This document shows positions 12,101 through 22,200 of a stretch of DNA of 64,000 nt, piece by piece. How positions within the stretch are numbered: the stretch's first letter is position 1; each line of letters starts with the position of its first letter. Location of the stretch: assembly GCF_027172205.1 (NCBI RefSeq), contig NC_070604.1, positions 78,954,023 through 79,018,022 of the forward strand, in the 5' to 3' direction. The notes below the pieces were generated by a model that was not told the DNA's origin, did not search any database, and saw only the letters and a program-made list of their open reading frames with translations. Both the position numbers and the translations under genes were made by a program. Origin of the DNA: Podarcis raffonei. Taxonomy: Eukaryota > Chordata > Lepidosauria > Squamata > Lacertidae.

Positions 12101-15100
12101 CTGCCCCTGACATTCTCTGTCCCAGCTTCTGCCAGCCTAGCAGTCTGAAAACATACCAGTGCAAGTAGATAAATAAGTACCACTGTGGTGGGAAGGTAAA
12201 CGGCATTTCTGTGTGCTCTGGCTTCCGTCACAGTGTCCTGTTGCACCAGAAGTGATTTAGTCATACTGGCAACCTGGCCCGGAAAGCTGTCTGTGGACAA
12301 ACGCCAGCTTCCTTGGCCTGAAAAGTGAGATGAGCGTCACACCCCATAGGTGCCTTTGACTGGACTTAACTGTCCAGGGGTCCTTTATCTTTGCCTTACC
12401 TATATGACGTCAGGTATGGGCTGGGTAATGGTGGGTCTTCAAAGGAACAATAAGCGTAAAGTTTCCAGTTGTTCCTTTGATCAGACGAGGTGTGCTTCCA
12501 CCAATTATTTAGTTAATGGGTGGGTGGGAACATGCCTTCAATCCCCTCATTTGAAGAAGAAATGCATGAGGGAAAGGGGGTCTGAAAGCTCCTTTGTAAA
12601 CATCTTCATGAGAAGATGTTTGCAAGGGGCTGTTTGAAAACCCCAGTTTGCTTTGAAGTCCCAACCATCAAGGCTTCAAAGGAAAGCATCACTAGATGTC
12701 ACTATGAAGCCTGTATGCTGAGGTCTAGCTACTGGTCCGATTAGGTGCTGGGTCACACCCTATTCTGGGCTCTGTTATGGCAGTGTGCAAGGGGCTGTTT
12801 GAAAACCCCAGTTTGCTTTGAAGTCCCAACCATCAAGGCTTCAAAGGAAAGCATCACTAGATGTCACTATGAAGCCTGTATGCTGAGGTCTAGCTACTGG
12901 TCCGATTAGGTGCTGGGTCACACCCTATTCTGGGCTCTGTTATGGCAGCGTGGGTGAGGCACTCATTAATACATAACCTCACCCACTTCTCATGGAAGTA
13001 AACCAGAGGCCATTTTTTGGTGTTAGGTTTGGGACTGATGCTCTCTGTGGGGATGTGGTCGTGGTTTGGAGGATTTGGTGCAGGTGTGCTCCTCCTCTGT
13101 GCCCCACCCCCATGACTACATCCCATTTTGGCTGTTTTGCTCCTGTACTTTCACCAGTAGAATGTTCTATTAGCATATTCAGTGTGGTTTCACTGGTGTA
13201 CTTTTTGTGCTAATAGTGTGTCTCAAATTCTTCAATGCAGTAGTGCTTCCACCAAATCCCATAGCCCCTCAGCTGGCTGAACTTGAGTACAGGATTTTAC
13301 CCTTAGGGAACAAAAGGTCTTCATCAAAACAACACATCATATTAAACTGGCTTCTGACTTCAGTTGAAGTGTGTATGTGTGTGTGTGTGTTTTAAAGCAG
13401 TGAAACTGATTTCCCTTTACAAATGTTTCAGTGTATTTGCAGAAGCTACATTTTGCCTTTAGGGTGTACTGGTTTTTCTCATCTTCCAACTCATGGAAGG
13501 CAAATTTGTAGTTCTGTCTGGTCTTGCAATTTATTAATAGGCAATAAAAATGATATTGTTAAATGGCAATGTTTTAATAGCTGGTTACTTCTCCTACAGT
13601 ATAAACATATACTGACTAACATGCACCAAAATGGACACAACTGTATTTGAAGTTGTTTTAGAAGTAATTGCATGTGAATTAATCTTTTATTGAATTGGTG
13701 GAGTTTGTGGCATGCCTTGACAGGAACAGCTGAGCTCCTACCTACCACTCTGGCACTGAACTGCAGCCTGCTTGTCTGGCTTACAAGACACAAAGCTAAA
13801 CTACCACAAGGGACAGCACACTGTAGTGGGAGGATCTCATGTTGTTTTATTGCACATTTTTCTAAAAAGGGGAGTTTAGTGAGAATTCTTAGATATACAA
13901 AATTGGGTGTTTTAATATAAATCCAAACAAAGCAATATTTTATCCTGCTTTTGCAGTTTGCTCTGAAATGCTAATCTGGCACACAGTATACTTATTTTAT
14001 TCTGTTTTAGCTTCATTCTTCCTGTACAGTGTTCTTGTTGATATGATTCAAAGACTCTGGTAGGTCAATTCCATCTGAACACAAAGAGGTTAATTTGGGG
14101 TGCCATAGTTTTCAGCAGGGTTGAACAGAATGAGCCAATGATGCACTTGATTTTGGAAAACAGAAGGGTACATCCCACTATGCTCTGCTATGTGTTGCCA
14201 TCCCCTTTCACATTAGATTACCCATTTAGAGTTTCATCTTGGATTTATTCATCTGCTACAGGATATCTAGTTGCCTTCCTTGGTCACAGTGGGAGATACT
14301 TGATATTTAGTGTCTAGCTCTTTCCAAAGGCATCTGACTGATGTTGGAAAACATACTGCTGGACTAGATGGATCCTTGTTCTGATCCAGCAGGGTGGTCC
14401 TTATGTCCTTAGTAAAGAACCGATGGCTGTAGGGCCTCCAGGCCTCTGGGATTATCAGACAATCCTCAGGACACAATCCTCTTAAACGCTCGAGACAGCA
14501 TTCTAGTCTACAACTGGGACCAGCAGCAAACTGTTGCAGGGTTGCCGTTCCCAGTTCCAGTAAGTCAGCCTCCAGGATATTCTATTCCATTCTCCTACCT
14601 ACAATGGTCAGTTAGCATTCTGTGACTACCGGGCATGCTGAGTTCCCATTGGGCTCTTTTAGGGTGGTGGGGCAGGGTCCCCTACTTAGGATTCTTCCTA
14701 AATACTTTTTGAGCTTCTGCAAACATTGGGAGTTTCCCCAAGTCTGCTGACACCTCCCTTTTGTGCACGGGTGCTGCCATTTTGGGTACAATGAGCAGTA
14801 GCACTCATGCCTGAACATTGGAAATAGAAGGACTGATATTGCATTGCTGACTCTCCACTGAAGTTCTGGCTCTCTTAACACATGGCATTGTCTTTTCTCT
14901 CTGTCCACCCCCTTAAATCGATTGCCAGTATTTCTCCTTACAAAGTTACAGTGCTGGTCATGTTTCCATCAGTTCCTGCTATCTCTGTTCTGGAGAATGT
15001 CCACCAGCGTCTCAGCAACCAGAAGCAACACACACTATTGTATCCTGTCTTGATTTTTTTTTTTTAATAGCTCAGCCAGTAAAGTATGGGACTCTTAATC

Positions 15101-17964
15101 ATGGGTTTGAGTCCCATGTTGGGCAAAAGATTCCTGCATTGCAGGGGCTTGGACTAGATGACCCTTGTGGTCCCTTCCAGCTCTACAGTTCTATGCCAAA
15201 ACTTTAGGAGAGCTGGGAAAAACCACAGTAATGGCAGTACAGTCATACTTTGGATCCCAAACGCCTTATGAGTTGAATGTTTTAGCTCCCGAACGCTGCA
15301 AACCCGGAAGCTTCCTGCAGCCAATCGGAAGCCGCACCTTGGTTTCCGAACATTTCGGAAGTCGAACGGACTTCTGGAACGTATTCCATTTGACTTCCGA
15401 GGTACGACTGTAGTAAATTTTTTCCCTGCCCTGCCCCAGCCCTGGGATAAAGATATCAGCTGAGCAACATTTCCAAGGATTTCAGTGAGAAATCCTTAGT
15501 TGACTGGTGTCTAGGGTTTATGCAAATCTGACAATATAAATAAAAGTTATTTGGTACTGGAAAATAGAAATCCATTGAGGGAGAAGCCCCTTGATTATGA
15601 CTACAACTCTCTCATTAGCATGTAACATTTCACCAGAGAGAATGCTGCAGGGAACACTGACTTTCAACTGGGATAAAAATATGTGGGATTCTGCCTGCCC
15701 CTTCTGTAGATTCTGATTATTCCCAGAAGACAGATTAGGCATTGTGTGCATAGTTGCCATGGCCGTAGCACATACATTATCTATGTAGCTTATTTGGAAT
15801 GGATTTACTGATGCAGTTAAGCGTAGGTGGGCAAGGTGTCTGGTTACAGTGTCTTATATAACTACATAGTTTACCTGTATTTGCATGCACAATTTATGAC
15901 CTGATCCAGAGTGTTTTGTGATACTCTTGGGTGAATGAAGCTATACAAAAGGCAACTGTATTTTCCTGAAGATATCTCAAGGGAAAGCCCCTCATTGCTC
16001 TAATCTTTAAAACTTAAAATAAACAGGGAAAGGGTGTGCTTCATCTGGGTTTATAGCCTTTTCGTAATAGTACAAGCTGTTGCTGCTGATCTGTTGCCAT
16101 CGCCAGGGTCATTCTTGGCCTAACCTTACTGCTGAGAAATGTTTGGCAAAATCATTTAAAGCCTTGCATAAAATGGTTAATCTCACCCGCTCATCTCCCC
16201 CCCCCCCAAAGCAATAGCTACTTACGTATTTCTCCAGATTCGGGCCTCATAGGTTGATAAATTAAAGTTCCTTTCCCTGGAACAAGACTTTAAATCAACA
16301 TTACTTTTTTTTGCAGCCAGAAGAAGATGATGACAGCCAAAGTAGTACTGGTGAATCACCTACAGGTAATGCAGTGCCCCTAGCCAAATGAACTTAGTGC
16401 CTGGATTGAATTTAGAACCGTCAGCAAACAAAGGGAATTATCTTTATTACATTGATTGTAAAAAAACAACACCCCAAACCAAACACTTTTATCTTACACA
16501 ACTGTGCTCTATTATATCATAGTTTCTTAGATCAGACTTTAACAAAATGTTTAGTGGTTGTTCAAGGTGTCTTTTAAAAGTGATCCTGTAAGGTGGAGAC
16601 ATGCAGAAAATTAAAATTAATATTGAACTTGTTTGTCCAGATAACTTGCATGAGGCCCCTGCTCCTGTTTGTTTTTTTTTACTGGGGAAGTTGGAAGGTT
16701 AACCCATTCTGATACAACTTTTATCAGCAGCATGTCCAGGCCACTTCATCAGGTATCATGGTAGCATGGTAGCATAATCAGCTCTGTTGGATTTAGGTAG
16801 TCAGAGCTCAGCAGTAGAGCACATGGGTTGCACACATGATGCCTCTGCCATCTCTGGTTAATAAGATCTCACAGAAGTAGTCTGAGATTTTGGGAAGCCA
16901 CTACCAGTGAGAATGGACAATGCCAATCTCGATGGGTTAATCATCTCAGTAGACGGCCGCTTTCTGTGTCCGTATGCTTTCTATCTTCTCTGTGTAGTGC
17001 ATAAGAAAACCATAGATATGCTCATTTATTGCAGAAACAGTTTGTGTAGGATTGCCATATATCTGGGAAACCACGGACATGTCCTCTTATGGGTGGCCAA
17101 TATGCCCATCCAGGCGGATTTTTACATTTTAAAGGAAATGTCTGGGTTTTGAGGGCTTGGTTGGCTTGGACTGCTCTGCACACCGCAGCCACTGCTAGCT
17201 TGAGCTGGGGAAAGAGGCAAGCGGGCACCCTTATTTGCTCTTCAAGATATGTCAACTCTAGTTTGTGAAGCATATTATTTTTCAGAATTGCAAGTATGGG
17301 CCCAATTCAGATGGGTTTGATAAGCCATGGCTTTATATCCAGAATACAGCTCTATATCTTGAAGAGAATGCTTAAATCTCAGTTTCCTGGCGCTGGTGTC
17401 ATGAAACTTTGGCTTAAGAAACCAATAAAGTTTTGTTGAATCCGCACAGTGGAGGGGAGAGGGGAAGGAGGGTGGCTCATTCCTAGTTTGATAAACTACA
17501 ATTCATTGATCAGTACAGCTGAATGAGGCCATTGAGTTTTATGTGCCACAAAGCTAAGGAATAACTCCAATATAATTGTACTTCTAGCTCTGAAGAAGTC
17601 ATGTACAGAAAATGGCACCTGCTCCTTATGTTTGTCTCGCCAGCCAACCATCAGTGACCTGCTCAATGATGAGGACTTGCTGTATATGATGAGGATAAAG
17701 TTGGATCCCGCCCACCCTACAGTGAAAAACTGGAGAAACTTTGCAAGCAAATGGGGAATGACCTACGATGAATTGTGTTTCCTGGAACAGAAACCGCAGA
17801 GCCCCACCTTGGAGTTTTTGCTACGGAATAGTGACAGAACTGTGGAGCAGCTGATTGATCTCTGTAAATTATATCAAAGAGTTGATATTGAGAAAATGCT
17901 GCTGAAGTGGGTGGAAAAAGAATGGCCAAAGAGACGGCATGGAACCTATCAGAACAACTACTAA
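2316..17964 (+). CDS. EDARADD: EDARADD, EDAR-associated death domain adaptor (6 coding exons)
   Basis: Join 2316-2349, 7442-7503, 8703-8742, 11612-11700, 16317-16365 and 17588-17964: 651 nt, 216 residues. The family protein is a cytoplasmic adaptor that binds the death domain of the ectodysplasin receptor EDAR and passes the signal to TRAF proteins and NF-kappaB during growth of skin appendages and teeth. The start [11 protein letters not shown] resembles the MASPDDPLR start of the shorter mammalian isoform. The conserved [12 protein letters not shown] block (about residues 17-28) and [13 protein letters not shown] follow. Residues 46-91 are acidic and poorly conserved. A cysteine-bearing segment (residues 96-107) precedes the death domain, about residues 112-200, with [13 protein letters not shown] and LEFLLRNS. 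All six junctions keep frame. The alternative longer mammalian N-terminus was not found. Confidence 0.93.
2880..3087. other. EDARADD intron 1, proximal part
   Basis: Intronic sequence downstream of the GC-rich zone; nothing recognisable. Confidence 0.3.
3088..3122. repeat. (GC)n/(CA)n microsatellite
   Basis: A run of GC dinucleotides passes directly into CA dinucleotides and then a T run. Confidence 0.9.
3480..3950. mobile_element. old interspersed repeat, probably a LINE remnant
   Basis: The stretch holding attgcattgcagtaatccaa, agttaacagagcatgg and later gcttcttccaggagtgcaacc has the look of a repeat common in reptile genomes, which I would place in the CR1/L2 group. It is diverged and the family was not confirmed. 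A 132-residue open frame at 3187-3585 partly overlaps it and is not a host gene. Confidence 0.35.
4098..6241 (-). mobile_element. L1-derived non-autonomous retroposon without ORF2, complete insertion
   Basis: A 2,144-bp insertion lies between exact 17-bp copies of ctaatgaacagaaacta (4081-4097 and 6242-6258). On the minus strand it starts with a GC-rich 5' region (from 6241, GGACTTCCGGGTCAGCGCC), has a 216-codon open frame at 5358-4708, then an A/T-rich 3' UTR ending in an A-rich tail (T-rich at 4098-4106 on the plus strand). The 3' UTR matches that of the L1 copy at 42525-43031, including the tract corresponding to cttcctcac-cctccc and ttgtattct. No reverse transcriptase or endonuclease sequence is present. 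It was presumably copied by L1 enzymes. A second copy enters at the right end of the window. Confidence 0.8.
4708..5358 (-). CDS. 216-codon open frame inside the L1-derived element
   Basis: The frame starts [18 protein letters not shown] and ends ASDLRSPG. Its N-terminal half has heptad-like leucine, isoleucine and methionine spacing ([17 protein letters not shown]), which could be a coiled coil like that of L1 ORF1p. I see no RNA-recognition domain of ORF1p after it. It is most likely an ORF1 remnant or a reduced ORF1-like protein and not a host gene. The A-type start at 5358 is simply the first Met in frame. Confidence 0.5.
   Translation of the reverse strand: MTLDCLRMAVGKEIECELNRTFYLLGKLHDQINAMVTNVEIMGTKMGIGEEVDKNSVWEPLPIEQIGKLEKENLVVTEVMKGGAVALHRQMVDYNLRPYMMATRRSKFLKMEAWLSLENEGWRDLPVWRSNDLWDISLSQVEVGDLGVFGFEKSVKQDLEYPTGPILNYGSLAGRNMITVGLELPRDLAFNIKDYQKDQQRGHERDLRASDLRSPG
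6300..7441. other. EDARADD intron 1, distal part
   Basis: Between the retroposon and exon 2. No exon or assignable repeat was recognised. Confidence 0.3.
7442..7503 (+). CDS. EDARADD: EDARADD coding exon 2
   Basis: After acceptor TTTCCAG the exon reads [21 protein letters not shown], the first codon being split with exon 1. Donor GAA|GTATGT. This is the best conserved N-terminal block of the family. A CAGCAG pair at the acceptor could allow use of the site three bases downstream. Confidence 0.93.
7504..8295. other. EDARADD intron 2, first part
   Basis: No feature recognised apart from the SINE that follows. Confidence 0.3.
8296..8462 (+). mobile_element. tRNA-derived SINE, diverged
   Basis: A tRNA-like head (GGGTCAGTGGTAGAGCATCTG) is followed by ccctggagagccactgccag, gacaatattgagctgga and ggtctgactcggtgtaag, the body of a SINE common in reptiles. 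Fragments of the same or a sister family lie at 9311-9412, 14325-14422 and 16802-16985. Confidence 0.65.
8703..8742 (+). CDS. EDARADD: EDARADD coding exon 3
   Basis: A 40-nt exon reading [13 protein letters not shown] plus one base, matching the mammalian SDKYPIQDTELPK. Acceptor TTTTGAACAG, donor AAAAG|GTAAGT. It is too short to show as an independent frame. Confidence 0.92.
8765..8985 (-). mobile_element. TA-flanked MITE (CAGTGGTACC family), copy A
   Basis: The terminal inverted repeats CAGTGGTACCTCGGGTTA and its near-complement end at 8985, with TA on both sides, which fits a Tc1/mariner-type non-autonomous element. The orientation is opposite to that of copies B, C, D and F. It lies in EDARADD intron 3. 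Confidence 0.85.
9311..9412 (+). mobile_element. tRNA-derived SINE fragment
   Basis: GACTGTAGCTCGGCAGTGGAGCATCTG followed by tgcagaaggtccc is the tRNA-like head and B-box region of the reptile SINE also seen at 8296; the tail is short or lost. Confidence 0.55.
9711..9959. mobile_element. hAT-like element, 249 bp
   Basis: Ends CAGGGGTCAGCAACC and GGTTGCCTACCCTTG are inverted repeats, and an exact 8-bp target duplication, ctctaatc, lies at 9703-9710 and 9960-9967. The interior (gggccagactatatttttt, gcccccgggcc) has no coding capacity. The layout is that of a Charlie-like non-autonomous hAT element. Confidence 0.85.
9968..11611. other. EDARADD intron 3, remainder
   Basis: No exon seen. A short stretch around 10345-10395 resembles part of an old interspersed repeat. 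The rest is unassigned. Confidence 0.3.
11612..11700 (+). CDS. EDARADD: EDARADD coding exon 4
   Basis: Reads [20 protein letters not shown] and ends DSGLIQQ, residues 46-75. Acceptor TGCCTTTTTAG, donor CAG|GTAAGC. The mammalian counterpart (AEECDTITLNC region) is only loosely similar, so identification rests on position, phase and the flanking exons. Confidence 0.85.
12008..12440. mobile_element. hAT-like remnant split by a Sauria SINE
   Basis: It starts CAGGGGTAGGGAACTCCTGG, a typical hAT terminus, and runs to about 12118, where a SINE interrupts it. Sequence after 12399 may be its other part. The right end was not defined. The near repeat acctatctg/acctatatg around the SINE may be its target duplication. 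Confidence 0.5.
12119..12399 (+). mobile_element. Sauria SINE, 5'-truncated
   Basis: Shares gccagcctagcag, tgcaagtagataaata, gggaaggtaaacggc and the terminal ggggtcctttatcttt with the fuller copies at 23332 and 27504. The tRNA head is missing. Confidence 0.75.
12621..12950. repeat. 165-bp tandem duplication, two copies
   Basis: Unit 1 is 12621-12785 and unit 2 is 12786-12950. I read them as identical apart from t/c at 12784/12949. The unit starts TGCAAGGGGCTGTTTG. It lies in EDARADD intron 4, away from exons. Confidence 0.95.
12951..15060. other. EDARADD intron 4, middle part
   Basis: No exon recognised. A TG dinucleotide run is at about 13370-13392. At 14325-14422 there is a SINE 3' fragment (ctgctggactagatgg, gatccagcagggtgg). 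The rest is unassigned. Confidence 0.35.
15062..15196 (+). mobile_element. tRNA-Lys-derived SINE with CR1-like 3' end
   Basis: The head TAGCTCAGCCAGTAAAGTAT, GGGACTCTTAATC and GGTTTGAGTCCCATGTTGGGC is that of tRNA-Lys with anticodon CTT, lacking the 5' acceptor strand. The tail gcattgcaggggcttggac, tagatgacccttgtggtccc ending ctacagttctatg resembles CR1 3' ends, so CR1 enzymes may have moved it. Confidence 0.75.
15240..15410. mobile_element. TA-flanked MITE, second family (CAGTCRTAC ends)
   Basis: Begins CAGTCATACTTTGG and ends GAGGTACGACTG with TA on both sides; the interior is rich in nnTTCCGAAnn-like motifs. It is related to the elements at 56092-56312 and 53508-53603. Tc1/mariner-type by its ends and TA sites. 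Confidence 0.75.
15411..16316. other. EDARADD intron 4, last part
   Basis: Nothing recognised. Confidence 0.3.
16317..16365 (+). CDS. EDARADD: EDARADD coding exon 5
   Basis: Reads [16 protein letters not shown] plus one base, residues 76-91. The acceptor follows a T-rich tract (TTTTTTTTGCAG); donor ACAG|GTAATG. It corresponds to the acidic GEENGFPDSTGD part of the mammalian protein. Phase fits both neighbours. Confidence 0.85.
16366..17587. other. EDARADD intron 5
   Basis: A diverged tRNA-SINE copy lies at about 16802-16985 (gagctcagcagtagagcac, ccactaccagtgagaatgg). No other feature recognised. Confidence 0.4.
17588..17964 (+). CDS. EDARADD: EDARADD coding exon 6 with death domain and stop
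   Basis: Residues 92-216 with TAA at 17962-17964. Acceptor TGTACTTCTAG. The start, [16 protein letters not shown], matches the cysteine-bearing CKENCTCSSCL of mammals; the death domain follows from [12 protein letters not shown]. The last residues are [12 protein letters not shown]. Confidence 0.97.
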
Positions 17965-19260
17965 ATGAAAGAAAATGTCCAGTCCACATTACTTCTATGG
18001 TGGAAAATTGAGAGAGTAACATAACTCTGTTCAGTTTGCTAAGTGTGCATGTGTAGCTTTCCTTTGTTAGTGAAAGGAACCACATTCATTTTTGCAACAT
18101 AAAATGTTTACTGTATCTGTGTACCTAGCCTTTGCAACAACACGGGTGATCTTTAAATATGCACCAGTTCAATGCAGCAAAAGAAGAATGACAACCACAA
18201 TACACTATTTGGGCTGACTGCACAGTTACTTCCTTCAAACAAACTGAACTATAATTAATTCCCATTTTCACGGAGAGAATAATGAAAGTGAAGAAGGCAA
18301 AGGGTCTGGACTCCTCTTTAAAGGGCCCATACCTGTACTGCTGGGGCCTGTTCCACCCCACCATAGTTGCCTCAGCCATAGAGAGAAGAAAGCAGACCAT
18401 ACCAGCACTGGAATATCCTCATTTATTTAACCTAGCCCGCTAATTCCTGTGGGGATATATTTTTGTACTTCTAAAGATATATGTGAACTGTACAGAAGTA
18501 AGGCATGTGCTTCTGAAGAAAGCAGTCTAGGGGCACCCAAGGTTGGCTTCATTGGGCCCTGACAACCTCCAGAGCCTCCTCATCCTGCCGCTACCCATCT
18601 AGCAGCCCTGAGTGAGCTGGCAGTGAAAGGAGCAAGGAGGAAATGGACCAGCACTCTCTAATCACCTCACCCTCTCCTTAGGGTGTGGGTTAAGCCCACA
18701 GGACAGGACAAATGAATGGGCAATGTCAACAGTAATAAGAAGGACATGGGACTACTTGAAGGGGGGTTCCTGAAGGCATCTAGCGGAAGGTCTCCCAAAA
18801 CCTGGAGCTGACAGTGGGAGTATGTAGTCCTCTTTGCCTTATGTTTGTGTCAATACAGATTGAGTTTTACTGCTACAATTAAAGGTCCTGGACCATGAGT
18901 GGGTGACACAGAAAATTGTGGCAGCTTCCCTTTGCTGTTGCTTCTGAAAGCTATGATCAGCAATTGCATTCCCTTGACTTAAGGTTGGTTTCTCTTCCCC
19001 GCCCCCATCTGTATTCTTGAGTATTAGATGTCATCCAGATCTTTCAAGTTCTAACCTGCATAACGAAAATAAACTCTGAACATTTTATGTTTGGAACAGC
19101 TTTGTATTTGGAATCGTGTGCTGTTTAGATACTCTGCTTTAATAAATTAATTTTGGGCAAGTATTATAAACAACATAGTCATTATATAAATTTGTGTTTA
19201 AATAAAGCAACACCTTTAGGGCGTGCAATCCTGTATTGCAAGTAAAATAAATTGCATACA
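17965..19260 (+). other. EDARADD: EDARADD 3' UTR with several poly(A) signals
   Basis: AATAAA occurs at 19068-19073 and again near 19140 and 19200, so the 3' end is likely between about 19.09 and 19.23 kb. A long 3' UTR is also known for the mammalian gene. Which signal is used cannot be read from the sequence. Confidence 0.5.
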
Positions 19261-22200
19261 GTATTTAGTTCACAGAGAATTGTCAAGAGCCAGTAGCTCT
19301 AGTTTGTTTCAGATTATTCAAGTTCACTGTAGTGCCTCTGTAGTTTTAGATCTTTTAGCTTCTTTGAATTAAAGTGGTTAAATCTCAAATGTGGCAATAT
19401 ATTGAAATATTTTTGGAGTGATTCCATTAATTGGAATTGCTCATTCCCTGTGGTTAGTAGATTTGTTCCAACATGTTTTCAGAGACAGTTTGAGAACTAG
19501 TATTAGAGGCTGTTACAAAGCATTTATCTCTACAATATTATCATAACAATTATGAGAGATCTATTAGTAAACTATTGAAAGAAATAGTCTTTGAAATTAA
19601 CTTTCAGATTAATTACAGTCACTTGAATATGCATTGGTTTATATCTTACATAGCATGACACAATGGTGGGCAGAGGGCCAATTCAGAGGTAAAAGTCAGA
19701 CACTTTGAATACATTACAAATGTGAAGGGTATGCTGTAGAAAAAATGAATCATTTGATACATATATGAATAGAAAAAGGGATCATTTGTTACACATGTGA
19801 ATCGGAACAGAGATAATGAGAAACCATAGGATCAAGATCTGTATTTAAAGAAAGAAGGGCTAAACCATTTTATTTTAATATAAAATAAAATGTTGAGCTA
19901 TAGCCCTAAGCATGCATGCTTAGCAGCAATTCGTTTAAATTGAATGGGACTTACTTCTGAGTAGGTATGCTTATGACTGAAGCCTTTTCCAGACATGCTA
20001 AGCTCTTGAAAATTATTCTGAATAGCTTTTGGAGTTGCTGCCTTCAAGAGCAGATGAGACAAGTTAGCTTTGAATGTTGAGTGAAACCTCAGCCGCAGTG
20101 TGATTACTCCTTTTACTCACATAATAATATGTTGAATTTTTAAGAATTGCTAAGTATTTTTTTTACTGTAATGGATCTGTGTTTACATAGTCTCTACTGT
20201 ATATATAACCGGTCTCTGTTACATGTTTGTGTTATACCTTGGTTTCTAACATTAGTATAAGAAATCAATCCTGTTTATTAGATTTTGACTGAGTGCACTG
20301 CTGGTTTTTTCCCCTAAACTACTGTTGCTGTAATTATTTAAGGCAAACATTTCCATCAAATGAATGGAAGATGTGTAAACTCAACAGCCTTAATTTAGAA
20401 TACAATGGATGAATACCTTGGCGTGGCCATGTGTCCTACTTTACACAGAGAGAGTTCTCCATTTAAAGGGCTGTCCTGTACTTGAAGGACTATCTGGCTG
20501 AAGTCTGGTAAAAACAAAACAAAAAACAAACCATTAAAAGGGAGAGCAGGAGCCCAGAAGTTTCCCATCAACAACTACCACCTAGACAGCAGGTACATAG
20601 CTCGCCTGGTCACATTCTTCCCCACTAATGTGAGGAGCATTGTATTTCCATTTAAATTACAGTTACTATTTTTCTTAAATCAGCATGTGCATTTTTTGTT
20701 CTTTTTTTGTTTCTTGCAGATCTGTGTTTTGACTTTTTGGGGGGTGATTCATTAGAGGCCACCCTAGAAAACCAACGATGAGAGCACCATGTGTGCACAG
20801 GCCTCCCATTAGTGGCTATGAGAGGAAAGGATTTCATCAGTCTTGGAAATCTTGCCCTTCCTGTAATTGTCAACAATAAGAGTGTGGGCTAAATGGGGAA
20901 GCCTGTTGGTGCTCCAAGTCTGGCCTGCAGGCCACAGGTTCCCCGCCTTTGGCTTAGATTGAGCTGTGAACCGAGCCATTTTTGTGAAATTTATTATTCC
21001 AGTTCTCAACCATTGATCATGGCATTTTATGAATTGACTGTGCATTTGTTTACCTCCAAGAACGCTCACAGAATGTCCTTGTTTTATCAGTACAGAGATA
21101 TCCAATATATTGTAAAATGAGGCTGATAAGAGTGGAGAATTGATCTCTTTTTATAAAAAGATGATTAAAAATTAACAAACAATTTCTAGATCTCTGTTAT
21201 TCACTATATTCTGTAAACAATCAAGCAGCAGACACGTTCAGGTCTTGAGTAATAACTGTAGTCTGTCCCAAACGATAAAGGGTTTCCCGGAGGAGCATTT
21301 TCAAAAACTATAAGAGGAGTCTTCATGCAGTTTCTTGCATCTTCAACATTTATCAAATGTTAGATGGAATCCATGCTTCAAATTTTAATATTTTCTGAAT
21401 ACATGTTCCGGATGTTTCAGATTTAGGGACACTGAATTGAGATTGTTCAAGGCAAAAGGAAAGGAAAGGAAAGAAATAAGTCAAAAGGCATTATAAGATG
21501 CCACTGAGGACCATGGTAGGAAGAAAGAGTCTTCCTTGCATCACACCACTGATTCTCCTTCCATTTGCCTACCTATGTGTATGTATGGAACATACAGCTG
21601 CTCTGAGAGGATGAAATTATAGCTATCAAATGCCAACCTATTTATGTTCCTCTTCCCCCTACTCTCCTTTTTGTCTTGGGCTTAATTTGTGCTAAGATTA
21701 CATACAAAAGTTCAGCTGTGAGGCCTATTTTTATCTCCGACAAGCAATTCAAGCTCTAATTAGGTTCTTGGCACAAACCCACAAGCCCATCCCACAAGAG
21801 CATTGCTTAGTTATCTTATATGTGAAGTGCAATGCAACATGGGTTTCTCTCATCCTTTCTTACATTTTTTAGGCACTTCGTATTATAAGTTTAAGCTGTT
21901 ATATGTACTGCCGTTTCATTCACTTCTGCCATGTTGGACCGATGTGATTGGGACTGTAGGGTAGGTTGATAACTTTAAATTTAACTGAGACAGCTTCACA
22001 CTAAGCTAAAAATCCAAGCAATGATGTGAGGGAATGTCTGCTTAATTGTTGAGCACAAAGGTCTGAAGCACAGATGCAGCAATCCTATACCCACATTATG
22101 TGAGGGCCAGAGATATGTTAGCGCTATGCTGGGGGAACAGTCACTGCACTGTGCTCAGCCCAGCTGGAGAGAAGAAAATGACCCAGCTAAAACAAAACAA

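Noticed and set aside
15062-15135. A functional tRNA-Lys gene
   Set aside because: The 5' acceptor strand is missing, stems are damaged, and SINE sequence follows instead of a Pol III terminator.
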